DNA from: a virus
Direction: 5' to 3' (one strand)
Virus record (IMG/VR): IMGVR_UViG_3300005264_000098
Span: 1 to 24,505 of that record
Length of the DNA stretch: 24,505 bases
In this document: in pieces, positions 6,743-15,700 of the stretch
Numbering within the stretch: position 1 is the stretch's first letter
Layout of the letters: every line of letters begins with the position of its first letter
Made by a program: the position numbers and the translations under genes
Notes under the pieces: model-generated
Seen by the model: only the letters and a program-made list of their open reading frames with translations
Databases searched by the model: none
What the model was told of the DNA's origin: nothing

Positions 6743-7101
6743 TGGCAAAATTAAAAAACATATTTGTAAAAGGTATCAATACTATTTTTGGTGTGTTTGA
6801 GGAAGCAACTCATTCTGGCACATATGTACAAGTTGCTGACGATGGTTTTGGAACTGTCACTGAAGAATCGGATGATGTTCGATGCATTTTTGAAAAATTT
6901 ACTGAAAAAGATGTGGAGCTTCTTACATTTTCTAATTTAATTCAGCCCTCAGATATTAAAGGGTTGGTGCCTGCTGAGGATATAACGTTAGATATGAATG
7001 TTGCAGGTCATTGTGTTTTTGATGGTATTGAATACTCTGTTGAAGGTCAAGAACTTGATCCAATGAATGTTATATATACTTTATTACTACGGGCGACTTA
7101 A
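6742..7101 (+). CDS. Putative neck / head-closure protein
   Basis: This 119-residue protein starts at ATG 6742, overlapping the last base of the adaptor stop codon. It is rich in beta-forming residues with alternating acidic stretches (VQVADDGFGTVTEESDDVRC, then SNLIQPSDIKGLVPAEDITL) and carries no catalytic or membrane motif. Its size and position between the DnaT-like adaptor and an HK97 gp10-like protein match head-closure (stopper) proteins, small beta-barrels that seal the portal channel after packaging. I do not recognise a specific family from the sequence. The function is inferred from gene order only. Confidence 0.6.
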   Translation: MAKLKNIFVKGINTIFGVFEEATHSGTYVQVADDGFGTVTEESDDVRCIFEKFTEKDVELLTFSNLIQPSDIKGLVPAEDITLDMNVAGHCVFDGIEYSVEGQELDPMNVIYTLLLRAT

Positions 7102-7102
7102 C

Positions 7103-7570
7103 ATGCAATTAGATGAATTCTTACTACGGCTTAAAACAATGGGGAAGAGAATTAATAGCTCCACTGTAAAGGCGTTGTATCAAAGGGAGTCATTTATTTT
7201 GCGAGAATTACGTGCTCACTCCCCAAAGGATACAAAAACTTTTGCGAGTAATTGGAGAGCAAGAAGAGTTCATTTTTCAGGAGTTAGAAGTATGCTAGGT
7301 GGATTAGTTATTACTAATAAAACAGCCGAGTATGGTCGATATTTGGAAACGGGTGCCGAGCCGGGAGAACATCCTTGGTATTTCCCCCATAAGCATAAAA
7401 AGAAAACGGGAAAACTAAAAGAAGTTGGTGGGAAAGTCTGGGCAGGTGGATTAAGACCGGGGCATCACATGACAGTTGGTGGACCCATAACTAAACTAAT
7501 TAAAGATACAAAGTTATTGAATATGCTTACTAAGGACATTTCTGATGCGGCAATAAAGGTGGCATTATGA
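7103..7570 (+). CDS. HK97 gp10-like neck / tail-completion protein
   Basis: An upstream ATG at 7067 would add 12 residues (MLYILYYYGRLN) that lie inside the previous gene and lack a ribosome binding site. I prefer ATG 7103, two bases after the previous stop, giving 155 residues (MQLDEFLLRLKTMGK onward). The middle reads HSPKDTKTFASNWRA, then a strand pair and YGRYLETGAEPGEHPWYFPH, followed by a basic loop and GGKVWAGGLRPGHHM. The early Arg/Lys helix, SPxDTxxFxxxW, YxxYxExGxxP and a late GxxPxH segment resemble the HK97 gp10-like family, which joins head to tail. Its four-base overlap with the next gene (ATGA) is typical of tail-joining operons. Alternative names for the same place are neck protein or minor tail protein. 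Confidence 0.7.
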   Translation: MQLDEFLLRLKTMGKRINSSTVKALYQRESFILRELRAHSPKDTKTFASNWRARRVHFSGVRSMLGGLVITNKTAEYGRYLETGAEPGEHPWYFPHKHKKKTGKLKEVGGKVWAGGLRPGHHMTVGGPITKLIKDTKLLNMLTKDISDAAIKVAL

Positions 7571-8010
7571 TTAATCGGGAATTAGGATTAGTAGAAATAT
7601 ATGAGAGGATTAAATCTCGTAGAGTGACTATTGGGGTAAAATCGTTTAAACGGAACCCAACTAATCCAATTCAAGAATCTGATATGCCTTGTATTTTTAT
7701 GTTAGAAGAAGTTGATAGTGTAGTAAAACAGACAAGTCGAGCAAATACTGGATACCCAGTTCGAAGGGTTTTGGAAGTAGTACTTGAATTAGTTACAACA
7801 AAATCTACTGACATTAAAACTATGTACCGCACAATGCGTCGGTCTGTTTTTGCCACAATTGGTTCTGATCCATTACTGTACAATGCACGAATTACGGAAA
7901 ATGTGTTCATTGCTGAAAATAGAACCGAAGGTCCTCTTAGTTATGGATTACCGGATATTTTAGCGATGCGCTTGGTTTTAGACTTAGTTTATACCGATGA
8001 TGGTTTATAG
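7567..8010 (+). CDS. Tail terminator protein
   Basis: This 147-residue protein starts at ATG 7567 and overlaps the previous stop by four bases. It opens INRELGLVEIYERIKSRRV, contains IQESDMPCIFMLEEVDSVVK, and then a strand run (VRRVLEVVLELVTT) and MYRTMRRSVFATIGSDPLL. Tail terminators (lambda gpU-like) show this kind of order: an N-terminal helix, P(C/A)I-type strand, long beta strands for hexamer contact, then a helix with small residues. They cap the tail tube when it reaches full length. The position directly before the tail tube gene fits well. Sequence similarity is weak for this family in general, so the role rests mostly on size, predicted strand pattern and gene order. Confidence 0.6.
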   Translation: MINRELGLVEIYERIKSRRVTIGVKSFKRNPTNPIQESDMPCIFMLEEVDSVVKQTSRANTGYPVRRVLEVVLELVTTKSTDIKTMYRTMRRSVFATIGSDPLLYNARITENVFIAENRTEGPLSYGLPDILAMRLVLDLVYTDDGL

Positions 8011-8042
8011 ATAAATTATAATTTTATAAAGGAGATTTTAAA

Positions 8043-8864
8043 ATGGCTATTGCACCGAATACTGACAATTATACACTAGGAAAAGGGGTTGTATATTTCG
8101 ATCAACTAATCTCTGGGGTTTATCAGGGAGAAAGAGATTTAGGTAATGCACCTGCTTTTACGTTTAACATTGCACTGGAGAAACTGGAACATTTTAGTTC
8201 TCGTGGTGGATTGAAGGCAAAAGACAAAGAGATCATTTCCCAGATTACTCCGGGTCTTGCATTTACTCTTGATGAAATTAACAAAGAGAATCTTGCGCTT
8301 CTTACTCTGGGTGACATTTCAACTGTTACACAGACAGGTGCTACTATCGAAGATGAGCAGATTGTAGCTCATCTTGGTACGAGAATGGTTCTCGCTGAAC
8401 GTGGTATTTCTGTCGTCACTGTTTGTGATGATGCAGTTCCTACAGTTACTTATGTAGAAGGTCTCGCATCAAATCCATTGGCAAATTATGAAGTCAGCAC
8501 CACTTTAAAAGATGATAAAATGGGGCGTATTTTGATTCATGAGGATCAATCCGGTTGTGCTGAATCAATTACTGAAGGCCAGACCTTGTTTGTAAACTAC
8601 ACATCTGCCGCTTTGACATATACAAATATTGCCATGTTTGAAAATACTCAGGTCGTTGGTAGACTTCGATTTGTATCTGACAATCCTGCTGGTGATCAAC
8701 AGGAATTGGAAGTTTGGTCAGTTTCTTTGACTCCTTCTGGTGATACTGCATTGATTGGTGATGATTGGAGTACCTTGGGATTTGTTGGTGAAATCCTGAA
8801 AGACGAAACCAATCACGCATCTTCTCCATATGCCAATATTATGATGAATCAGGTAGCAACATAA
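8043..8864 (+). CDS. Major tail tube protein
   Basis: This 273-residue protein starts at ATG 8043 with AAAGGAGATTTTA upstream, a strong ribosome binding site for a highly expressed gene. It opens PNTDNYTLGKGVVYFDQL, followed by a glycine/beta-rich stretch (RDLGNAPAFTFNIALEKLEH, then FSSRGGLKAKDKEI). The NYTLGKGxVYF opening and LGNxxxFxFNxxLExLEHFSSRxGxKxKD run are what I know from siphovirus tail tube proteins. The rest is beta-rich and ends GFVGEILKDETNH. The protein stacks in hexameric rings around the tape measure to form the tail tube. A TATAAT at 8017-8022 lies just upstream without a good -35, so a local promoter is possible but unproven. The following strong hairpin may limit readthrough to the less abundant chaperone and tape measure. 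Confidence 0.8.
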   Translation: MAIAPNTDNYTLGKGVVYFDQLISGVYQGERDLGNAPAFTFNIALEKLEHFSSRGGLKAKDKEIISQITPGLAFTLDEINKENLALLTLGDISTVTQTGATIEDEQIVAHLGTRMVLAERGISVVTVCDDAVPTVTYVEGLASNPLANYEVSTTLKDDKMGRILIHEDQSGCAESITEGQTLFVNYTSAALTYTNIAMFENTQVVGRLRFVSDNPAGDQQELEVWSVSLTPSGDTALIGDDWSTLGFVGEILKDETNHASSPYANIMMNQVAT

Positions 8865-8936
8865 TTAATTAATTAATTAAGTATTAATAAGTCTGGTGAG
8901 CGAGACACAAAGAAAAAAGCTCACCAGACTTGATAC
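8861..8936 (+). promoter_or_regulatory. TTAA repeat and strong hairpin between tail tube and chaperone genes
   Basis: Bases 8865-8880 are four perfect TTAA units, a palindrome. Then AAGTCTGGTGAGC (8889-8901) pairs perfectly with GCTCACCAGACTT (8919-8931), a 13-base stem with a 17-base purine-rich loop. An outer GTAT/ATAC pair (8881-8884 with 8933-8936) could extend it. No T-run follows, so it is not a standard intrinsic terminator. It may be an attenuator or an mRNA stability or processing element that sets the ratio of tail tube protein to downstream tail proteins. Confidence 0.7.
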
Positions 8937-8964
8937 TCAATTTACAAAAAAGAAGGAAAGACCC

Positions 8965-9414
8965 ATGAGTACAAAGCAAAGACAGTCCTTGTCACTAGAC
9001 CTTGATGCGCTGTTTCCGGGAGAAGATATCTCTTTTGGCGAAACAACCATTGTTATCCGTCCATTAAGTATTCAACAGATTGCAATTCTTTCAAAAAAGA
9101 TTAAGGGGTTTGGTTCTACATTATCAGCCCTTGATGTGACATGGGAGAATTATAGTACTCCTGGAGGAATTTTTAAAATTTCTTCAGTTATTCTTGAAAA
9201 TTTTCCAGACATTCTCGAAGAAGCTGCTAATGTAGCTATTGAAGATTTACAGGTATTGCCTATTGAAGCAATTGTTAAAATTGTAGAAAAGATCATTGCT
9301 GTAAATATGAAATCGAAGGAAGAATTGGAAAAAAACTTCAAGAGCTTGACCGAGAAATTTATCCCGGAAGAAAATCCGAAAGCGCAAGCAACGAAAAATC
9401 GGAAAAAGCGATAG
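8965..9414 (+). CDS. Tail assembly chaperone, short form (gpG-like)
   Basis: A GTG at 8896 in the same frame would place the first codons inside the hairpin stem and has no ribosome binding site. I take ATG 8965, preceded by AGAAGGAAAG, giving 149 residues. The protein has a short beta start (LDALFPGEDISFGETTIVIR), a helix (IQQIAILSKKIK), a predicted helical middle and an acidic/basic C-terminus, ending in KNRKKR. Small chaperones of this size always lie between the tail tube and tape measure genes and coat the tape measure protein before tube assembly. The C-terminal helix (AIVKIVEKIIAVNMKSKEEL) leads directly into a slippery site at 9330-9336. Ribosomes that do not shift end at TAG 9412-9414. 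Role by context and frameshift architecture is strong although sequence similarity in this family is low. Confidence 0.8.
   Translation: MSTKQRQSLSLDLDALFPGEDISFGETTIVIRPLSIQQIAILSKKIKGFGSTLSALDVTWENYSTPGGIFKISSVILENFPDILEEAANVAIEDLQVLPIEAIVKIVEKIIAVNMKSKEELEKNFKSLTEKFIPEENPKAQATKNRKKR
9330..9336 (+). other. Slippery site for programmed -1 frameshift in the tail chaperone gene
   Basis: The heptamer A AAA AAC sits in the zero frame as GAA-AAA-AAC. It has the X XXY YYZ form that allows both tRNAs to re-pair in the -1 frame. The -1 frame is open from there to TAA 9699-9701, two bases before the tape measure ATG. A strong downstream stimulator is not obvious: I see only short palindromes such as TCAAGAGCTTGA at 9338-9349 and CGGA/TCCG at about 9365-9378. 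Confidence 0.8.
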
Positions 9415-9701
9415 CTCCGGCAATTCAAGAATTAGTTGCGGCGGGGCACTCGTGGTCAAGCATAAAAGATTACACATTATCTGAAATAGGAGTATTTTTT
9501 AAAACAATAGTACTTAAAGAACGAGAAGCAAAAGCTAATGAATTATCACATCTTTGGATGGGAAATAATTTAACACAAGAAGGATTGATGGAAACTCTTA
9601 AAACTATGGGTATTAGAAAACAAAAAGAAAGAGAACCAACAATAAAGGAAGTTAATTCTGATTGGAATAAATTAGCAGGGGCATTGCGGGGAGTAAAATA
9701 A
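9336..9701 (+). CDS. Tail assembly chaperone, -1 frameshift extension (gpT-like part of the G-T fusion)
   Basis: Bases 9415-9702 have no separate start codon with a ribosome binding site, but the -1 frame is open from 9336 to 9701 and adds 121 residues to the first 124 of the short form, making a fusion of 245. The extension reads KLQELDREIYPGRKSE, then a Ser/Glu/Lys linker, and then a folded-looking part: AIQELVAAGHSWSSIKDYTL, SEIGVFFKTIVLKEREAKAN, LSHLWMGNNLTQEGLMETL, and WNKLAGALRG at the end. The I-K-D-Y-T-L-S-E-I segment and the short helices look like the C-terminal domain that recruits tail tube protein in such chaperones (lambda gpGT model). Only a small share of ribosomes would make the fusion. 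The gene ends just before the tape measure ATG, the classic place. It would be missed by any gene caller that needs a start codon. Confidence 0.8.
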   Translation, partial: LQELDREIYPGRKSESASNEKSEKAIAPAIQELVAAGHSWSSIKDYTLSEIGVFFKTIVLKEREAKANELSHLWMGNNLTQEGLMETLKTMGIRKQKEREPTIKEVNSDWNKLAGALRGVK

Positions 9702-9702
9702 A

Positions 9703-12700
9703 ATGAGTGCTGATACAAGTAAAACGATAGAAATTGCTCTTAATGTCGTAGGAATGAGTGCAGCAAAAATTAAGAGCGTCACCAGTGCTTTTGATAAGAT
9801 CAAAACGGCTGTTGATACTACGATTACGGCTGTTGATAATCTTCAGTCAGCATTAAATAAAGTAAAAGCTCCCCCAAAGTTAGCTGCATTCACAGCGTCG
9901 TTAAATGCCATAAGTAAAATTAAAGATTTTAAGGGTTTAACAAAATTTTCTGAAAGTGTTCAAGCATTATCATCTACAAAAATTCCGAGTATTGCCCGAT
10001 TTGTCACTTCGCTTACAAAATTATCGGGCATAACAATCCCAAATTTAACAGCACTCATTAGGAATTTAGGGAAACTAGCAGAGCTTGAGTTAAAAAATTT
10101 TAATTCTCAGGTTAATATAATTGTTAAAGGTCTTAAAAAATTAACGGAAATAAGTACATCCAGATTAGAAAAGATTGCAAAATCTTTAGAAGTGTTAAGT
10201 AAAGTTAGTTTAAACAAAGCCGTGAATGATGCCAAAAAACTTACTGATGCATTAAAGAAATTAGAAAAAACTGCACAAACTACTGGAGTTAGGCTTAAAG
10301 GTTTTAAACAAAAAGTTGAAACTGTTTTTCAATTCAGATTAATTTCCCAAGCTTTACTTTTCTTAAAAGATGGAATTATAAATGCAGTAATCGCAATAGG
10401 GCAATACGATCAAGCTTTGAAGGATTTACAGGCGATTACGGGGGCAACGACTACTGAAATTGCTCAGATGGGTACTAAAATTCTTGAGGTTGCTTCTAAG
10501 ACAAAATTTTCAGCGAGTGAAGTTGCAGAAGGAATGAGAATAATTGGACAGGCTGGTTTTTCTGCGGGTGAAGCTGTAGAAACAATGCAGGCTGTTTCTG
10601 ATCTTGCAACTGGTACTTTGTCTGCAATGGCTTCTACAGTTGATTTAGTTACAACTGCAATGAGAGTTTTTTCAATAGAAGCTACTCGATCTTCAGAAGT
10701 TGCGGATACTTTTGCAAACGCAGTCAATAAATCAAAACTGACTGTAGATAAACTCCGTACATCCATGAACTATATTGGACCTATTGCTAAATCAGCCGGA
10801 GTTACATTTCAAGAATTATCTGCTTCTATGATGGTTCTTGCAAATTCTGGTTTACGTGCCAGTAAGATTGGTACTGGTCTTCGTAGAGTATTTGCTGAAT
10901 TAGTTGATCCTTCTAAAAAATTACGTGAGGCCGCAAGGAATGCGGGTGTTGCTTTAAGTGACTTAGACCCTCAATCAACTAATTTATCGACTGTAATTAA
11001 AAACCTTGGATTAGTTGTAAATGATACTCAGGTTGCCTTTGATGTATTTGGAAAACGTGGTGCTGCCGCAGTTCTCACATTATCTAATTCTCAAAGTGCT
11101 TTTGATGAAATGTTACAGACTGTTCAGAAGTCTGGAACTGCTGCTAATATGGCTTCTATCCAAATGGAAGGTCTTGCAGTTTCTTTTAAAAATTTAAAAG
11201 ATAAGTTAGGTCTTTTGGCTATTGCAATCGGTAAAGCGGGTATTGCGGATGCGATGAAGATGTTGGTAGATATTGCCCGAAATTTAGTTGATGTTTTAAC
11301 GTTCTTGATTGATAACACCCTTGTTGAATTTCTTGGTAAAGCTGTTCTTGTAACTGGGGCACTTTTTGGAATTCTTGCCGCATTAAAAGCACTTTTGGCA
11401 GTTGAAACTTTTGTAATATTGGGAGCCGCATTTGCAAAGTTGACAGCCGCTGCCACAGGAACGGCAGTCGCAGTAGGAGCAGTAGGAGCTACTGCACATG
11501 CGGCTTTTCCTCCTCTACTAGTAATTTCTGGGATTATAGCTGCAATTGCGGGGGGAATGTATATGCTTTCTGATAGATCAAAAAAAGCTTCAGATGAGGC
11601 TTTAAAATTAGCTTCTGAGTATAAGAATCTTGGCACGCATATGCGAGATTACGAAGCTAAAGTTAGTACGATGAAGGCAGGTTCAAATGAATTAAAAGAA
11701 GCCAATATTGCTTTACGGACAAAATTAATGGATGTTGCAAAGGAATATGATGAGTTGTCTATTTATGCATTTAAAGCGGTTCATGCAATAAACCCATTAA
11801 CAGGATATATTGATGATAATTCGACAGCACTAGCAACTTTAAATGAAAAAATTAAAGAATTACGTATGACAGAATTGGCGGAATCTGTTGAAGAATCAAA
11901 TAAATCATTTGCAAAACAGACCGGATTTATTAAGCGTATTTTTAACCAATTTGGGGATGTTGCAAAAACAGCGAAATTAATTTTTACTGACAATGATGCG
12001 TATCAACATTTACGCAAAATAAGACAAGAAGCACATCAAATGTCCATAGATTTACATTCGGGAGTAAAAAACTTTGCTGATCTACACAAATACATAGCTA
12101 AGATAGATCATAAAAACCTAACAGCACAACAAGAAGTATTAAAAGAGCAATATATTTCTATGATGTTCAATGCTACTACATGGTATGAAACTTTAAAAAA
12201 TTCAGGGGAAATATCATTAACTAATACAGTTGAGGAAATCAGTAATATAGCTGCTAGTGCTGGACTTACGGGGCAAAGCTTGGAAGCCTTACTAGTTTAT
12301 ATTGATGAATTAAAACAATCAGGAGTAGGTGATTATGAAACTATAATTGATAAATGGGCACATGATGCCAAAGAAGGAAAACAACTCCTTTCAAGTCACA
12401 TTGAAGATTATAAAAAATTAGGTCTTGTGATTGCCGATGCCGATGCATCACGACTTAAATTTGCAGAAGGACAAAAACAAGCTCTGATGGATAGTAGGAA
12501 GGCTTTAGAAGATTGGAAAAATGGTCAGATCAGTAGCGGAAACGAATCTAAAGAAATGTGGGAAAAGTATTACAAAGACCTTGCTCAGTTAGAAGTAGAA
12601 GCTCGTAAAGTTACGGCTGATCAAGCACAGCATGAATCCACTCAAACCATGCTTGCTATAGAAAAGGAATTAGCGGCACATGCTGACAAACTTGCTAAGA

Positions 12701-15700
12701 TTGAAAAAATGGAAAATACTTCCTTGCAAGTTAGAGCGAAAAAAAGACAGCAAGCCAATACTGAACTTGAAAAAAACTTAGCAAGCATAACTAAAAATTC
12801 TTTCGATCCTCAAGAACTTCTTGCTGCAACAAAAGAGCAAGAACTTATTATAAAGAACAGTTATAAACGCCAACAATCAATGATAGAATTGAGTCTAATA
12901 GAACGTGGTGAATCCCATGCAACAATAACAGAGGAACTTAAAAAATTAGAATTGCAGTCATCTAAAGAAGTTGTTGATTTGTGGAGAAAAGCAAACCAAA
13001 CAATCGTGGATCAAGGAAACCCGGATACAAATCCAAATGTAAGAAGTATTAAGGCAAAACAATTGGCTGCGGAATTAGCGCATGTAAAAGCAACATCAGC
13101 CGCCAGAATACAGCTTATGGAAGAGGGAATAAAACAACAAAATCAATTATATGAAGATGCCAATATTCAACGAGAACTTAACCATACTGAATTTTTGGCT
13201 AGAATGGTTAAGCAGGAAATGGCATCGGGCACTGCGACGGAAGAAATTGAAAAGAAAAAATTAAAACTATCTTTAAAATTAGCAGAAGATAGGTTAGTAG
13301 CGACTCAACATCATTTTGATGAGGCTAAAGAACTTTATAAACAGGATTCAGAGGAGTACAAATCTCGACAGGAAGAATTTCTTTCGGCACGTATTGCTTT
13401 TTTAGAGGAAAGTCTCGCTTATACTGAAAAGTATGCCCAGTTGGAGTACGCAGTTGAAAAAGCTAAAATAGAAGCTGTTATTCAATTGGATAAAGCTATA
13501 CATGCTTCTGACAGTGCGGTACAAAAGGCTCGAATAGATTCAGCTAAGACGATTCTAAAAGCTTCATATGATAGTATGCGTATAACTCATCAAAAGTATT
13601 ATGCTACAAAAAAAGCTGATCAAGAACAATCATTTCGTGATGAAGTTGCTATTTTAAAAAAATTAAGGGCAAAACATAAAGCTGAGTTAGAGAATCTGCA
13701 TAATATTGCAGTATCAGAAAAAGAACGAACAGAAACTAAACTCAGGTTAGATAAAACTGTTCTCTCTATAACAACTGAAATTAGAAAACTTCAAGAAGCT
13801 CAACCCGGAGTTCTGGCGGCGATTGATGCGGCGGAATTAAAAGCAATTGATACGTCTGAGAAAAAGATAGCTTCTATACTTAAACAGTTCAGAACTATGA
13901 AATCTGCATCTGATATTGAGTTGTTCAGTTCTTCCGGTGATTTAAAGAAACAACAAAAAGTTCAAATGGATTCTCTTAAAGCTGTTACTGATGAAAAATT
14001 ACGATTATTAAAAATAGCAGTAGATCGGGATTTAAGTTCAACTAATGAATTAAAGGAAGCCAAAAAAATAGCGGATCGCTTAATAAATAATTTACGTGAG
14101 AAACATGGAAAAGAACGTTTGGAACAAACCCTAAAAGATCAAGATACGGAATTTGAATCATTTCGAGTTAAATCTGAACTTGCTCATACCAAAAGTTTAG
14201 AGGAAATGGTAGCAAGAGAATTAAAAGCTGGTACTTCTTTTGAGAATATTGAAAAGAAGAAAGCAAAGATGGCTCTTGATTTTTTAGAGGAACGTAAAAT
14301 TGCGGCAGAAAAACATTTTGAGAATGCAAAACTCCTTTATAATAAGGATTTGGACGCATATAGACAAAGACAGGATGATGCTGCAAAAGCAAGTGAAGCT
14401 TTTTATAAGACCCGTCTTGGGTATACAGAGAAATATGCTAAACTTGAGTACAATATTGAACGAAATAAAATAAAATCTATTATAGAGTTAAATAGAGCAA
14501 CGTACACTCGGGATAGTAAATTACAACAAGTAGCAATAGATAATTCATTAAAAATGCTTAAAGCATCTTATAATAGTAAAGCAGTAGCACACGAAGCGTA
14601 TTATGATGGACTGCATAACACTGCTAATAAAAATCACCAGGAGGATTTAGACCGTTTACGAGTCTTAGAACAGGCACAAACGTATCAGCTTGCTCAATTA
14701 AGAGCATCTTCTAAAAAAGGGATAGATACTACGAATGCTCAAGCTTTGGCAGAAAAAGAGTTAGGTGCAATTCGAGAAGAAAGGAAACTATTAGAAGCAA
14801 ATCTTCCGGGAATACTGGCAGGAATTGATGTGGCACGTCTTAAATCCATAGACACATCTAACAAAAGTATAGATTCTATAACTAACCAAATTAAAAAATT
14901 AACATCAACTTCGGAAATGAATTTATATGGTAATCCTGGTGAGTTAGAAAAAGCTCATAAGATACAAATGGCAAATCTTGAAGAGATTATCAAGACAAAG
15001 AGAGATGCTTTAGAACAAGAAGTTAGGTTAAACCCAGAAAGGAAGGGTGCGTTAGCGAATGCCGAAGCTCAGTTTATAGCAATGAGGAATAATTTAGATG
15101 CCAAACAACAACAGGAAAAACACGAACGTACATTAAAATATCAAGATATGGCTTTTGATAGTTTCAAAAAGAAATCAGCTTTACAACATTCGGCTAGATT
15201 GAAAGAAATTGCAAAAGAGCAAGTAGCGGGCGATATTACAAAAGATGAAGCAGAAAAACAGGAGTTGCTGGCTAAAGTCGCACATTTTAAAAGAATATAT
15301 GTTGAAGCGGTAAAACATCAGGACAAACTTACTGATTTAGATAGTGACGACTCGATTAAGGCCAGACTTGATAAAACATTATCTGCCCATAAGAAGTATT
15401 ATGATGCTCTAAAAGAGTTAAAGTTAGGAAGTGCTGAAATTGATGAAGAAATGGATAAAGCGAGATTTGAGGCGGCTTTGGATAAATCAAAATCAGATTC
15501 TGATTTAAGTATGCTTAAACAAACGGAAGCTACTAAAACTGCCCTTGACGAAAATAAATCTTTACTTGATCAAGGTCTTATAGATGCACAGGAGTATTAT
15601 GATGAAAGGAATAGAATTGCGAAAGAGGATATTCATAAGCAATTAGATATTCTTGATGCTGAAGAAAAAATTTTTAAAGCTCGAATGAAATTACAAATTG

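Noticed and set aside
7067-7102. ATG at 7067 as the start of the HK97 gp10-like gene
   Set aside because: It adds 12 residues encoded inside the previous gene with no ribosome binding site; ATG 7103 lies just after the previous stop.
8011-8042. TATAAT at 8017-8022 as a promoter for the tail tube gene
   Set aside because: No acceptable -35 and no extended -10 TG; the region is simply AT-rich.
8896-8964. GTG at 8896 as the start of the tail chaperone
   Set aside because: It lies within the 5' arm of the hairpin, without a ribosome binding site; ATG 8965 has AGAAGGAAAG upstream.
10464-11636. Long minus-strand open frames opposite the tape measure gene (and others opposite 475-660, 9150-9718, 15633-15932)
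   Set aside because: They are low-complexity Ser/Ala/Ile-rich mirror images of plus-strand coding sequence, without ribosome binding sites or family features.
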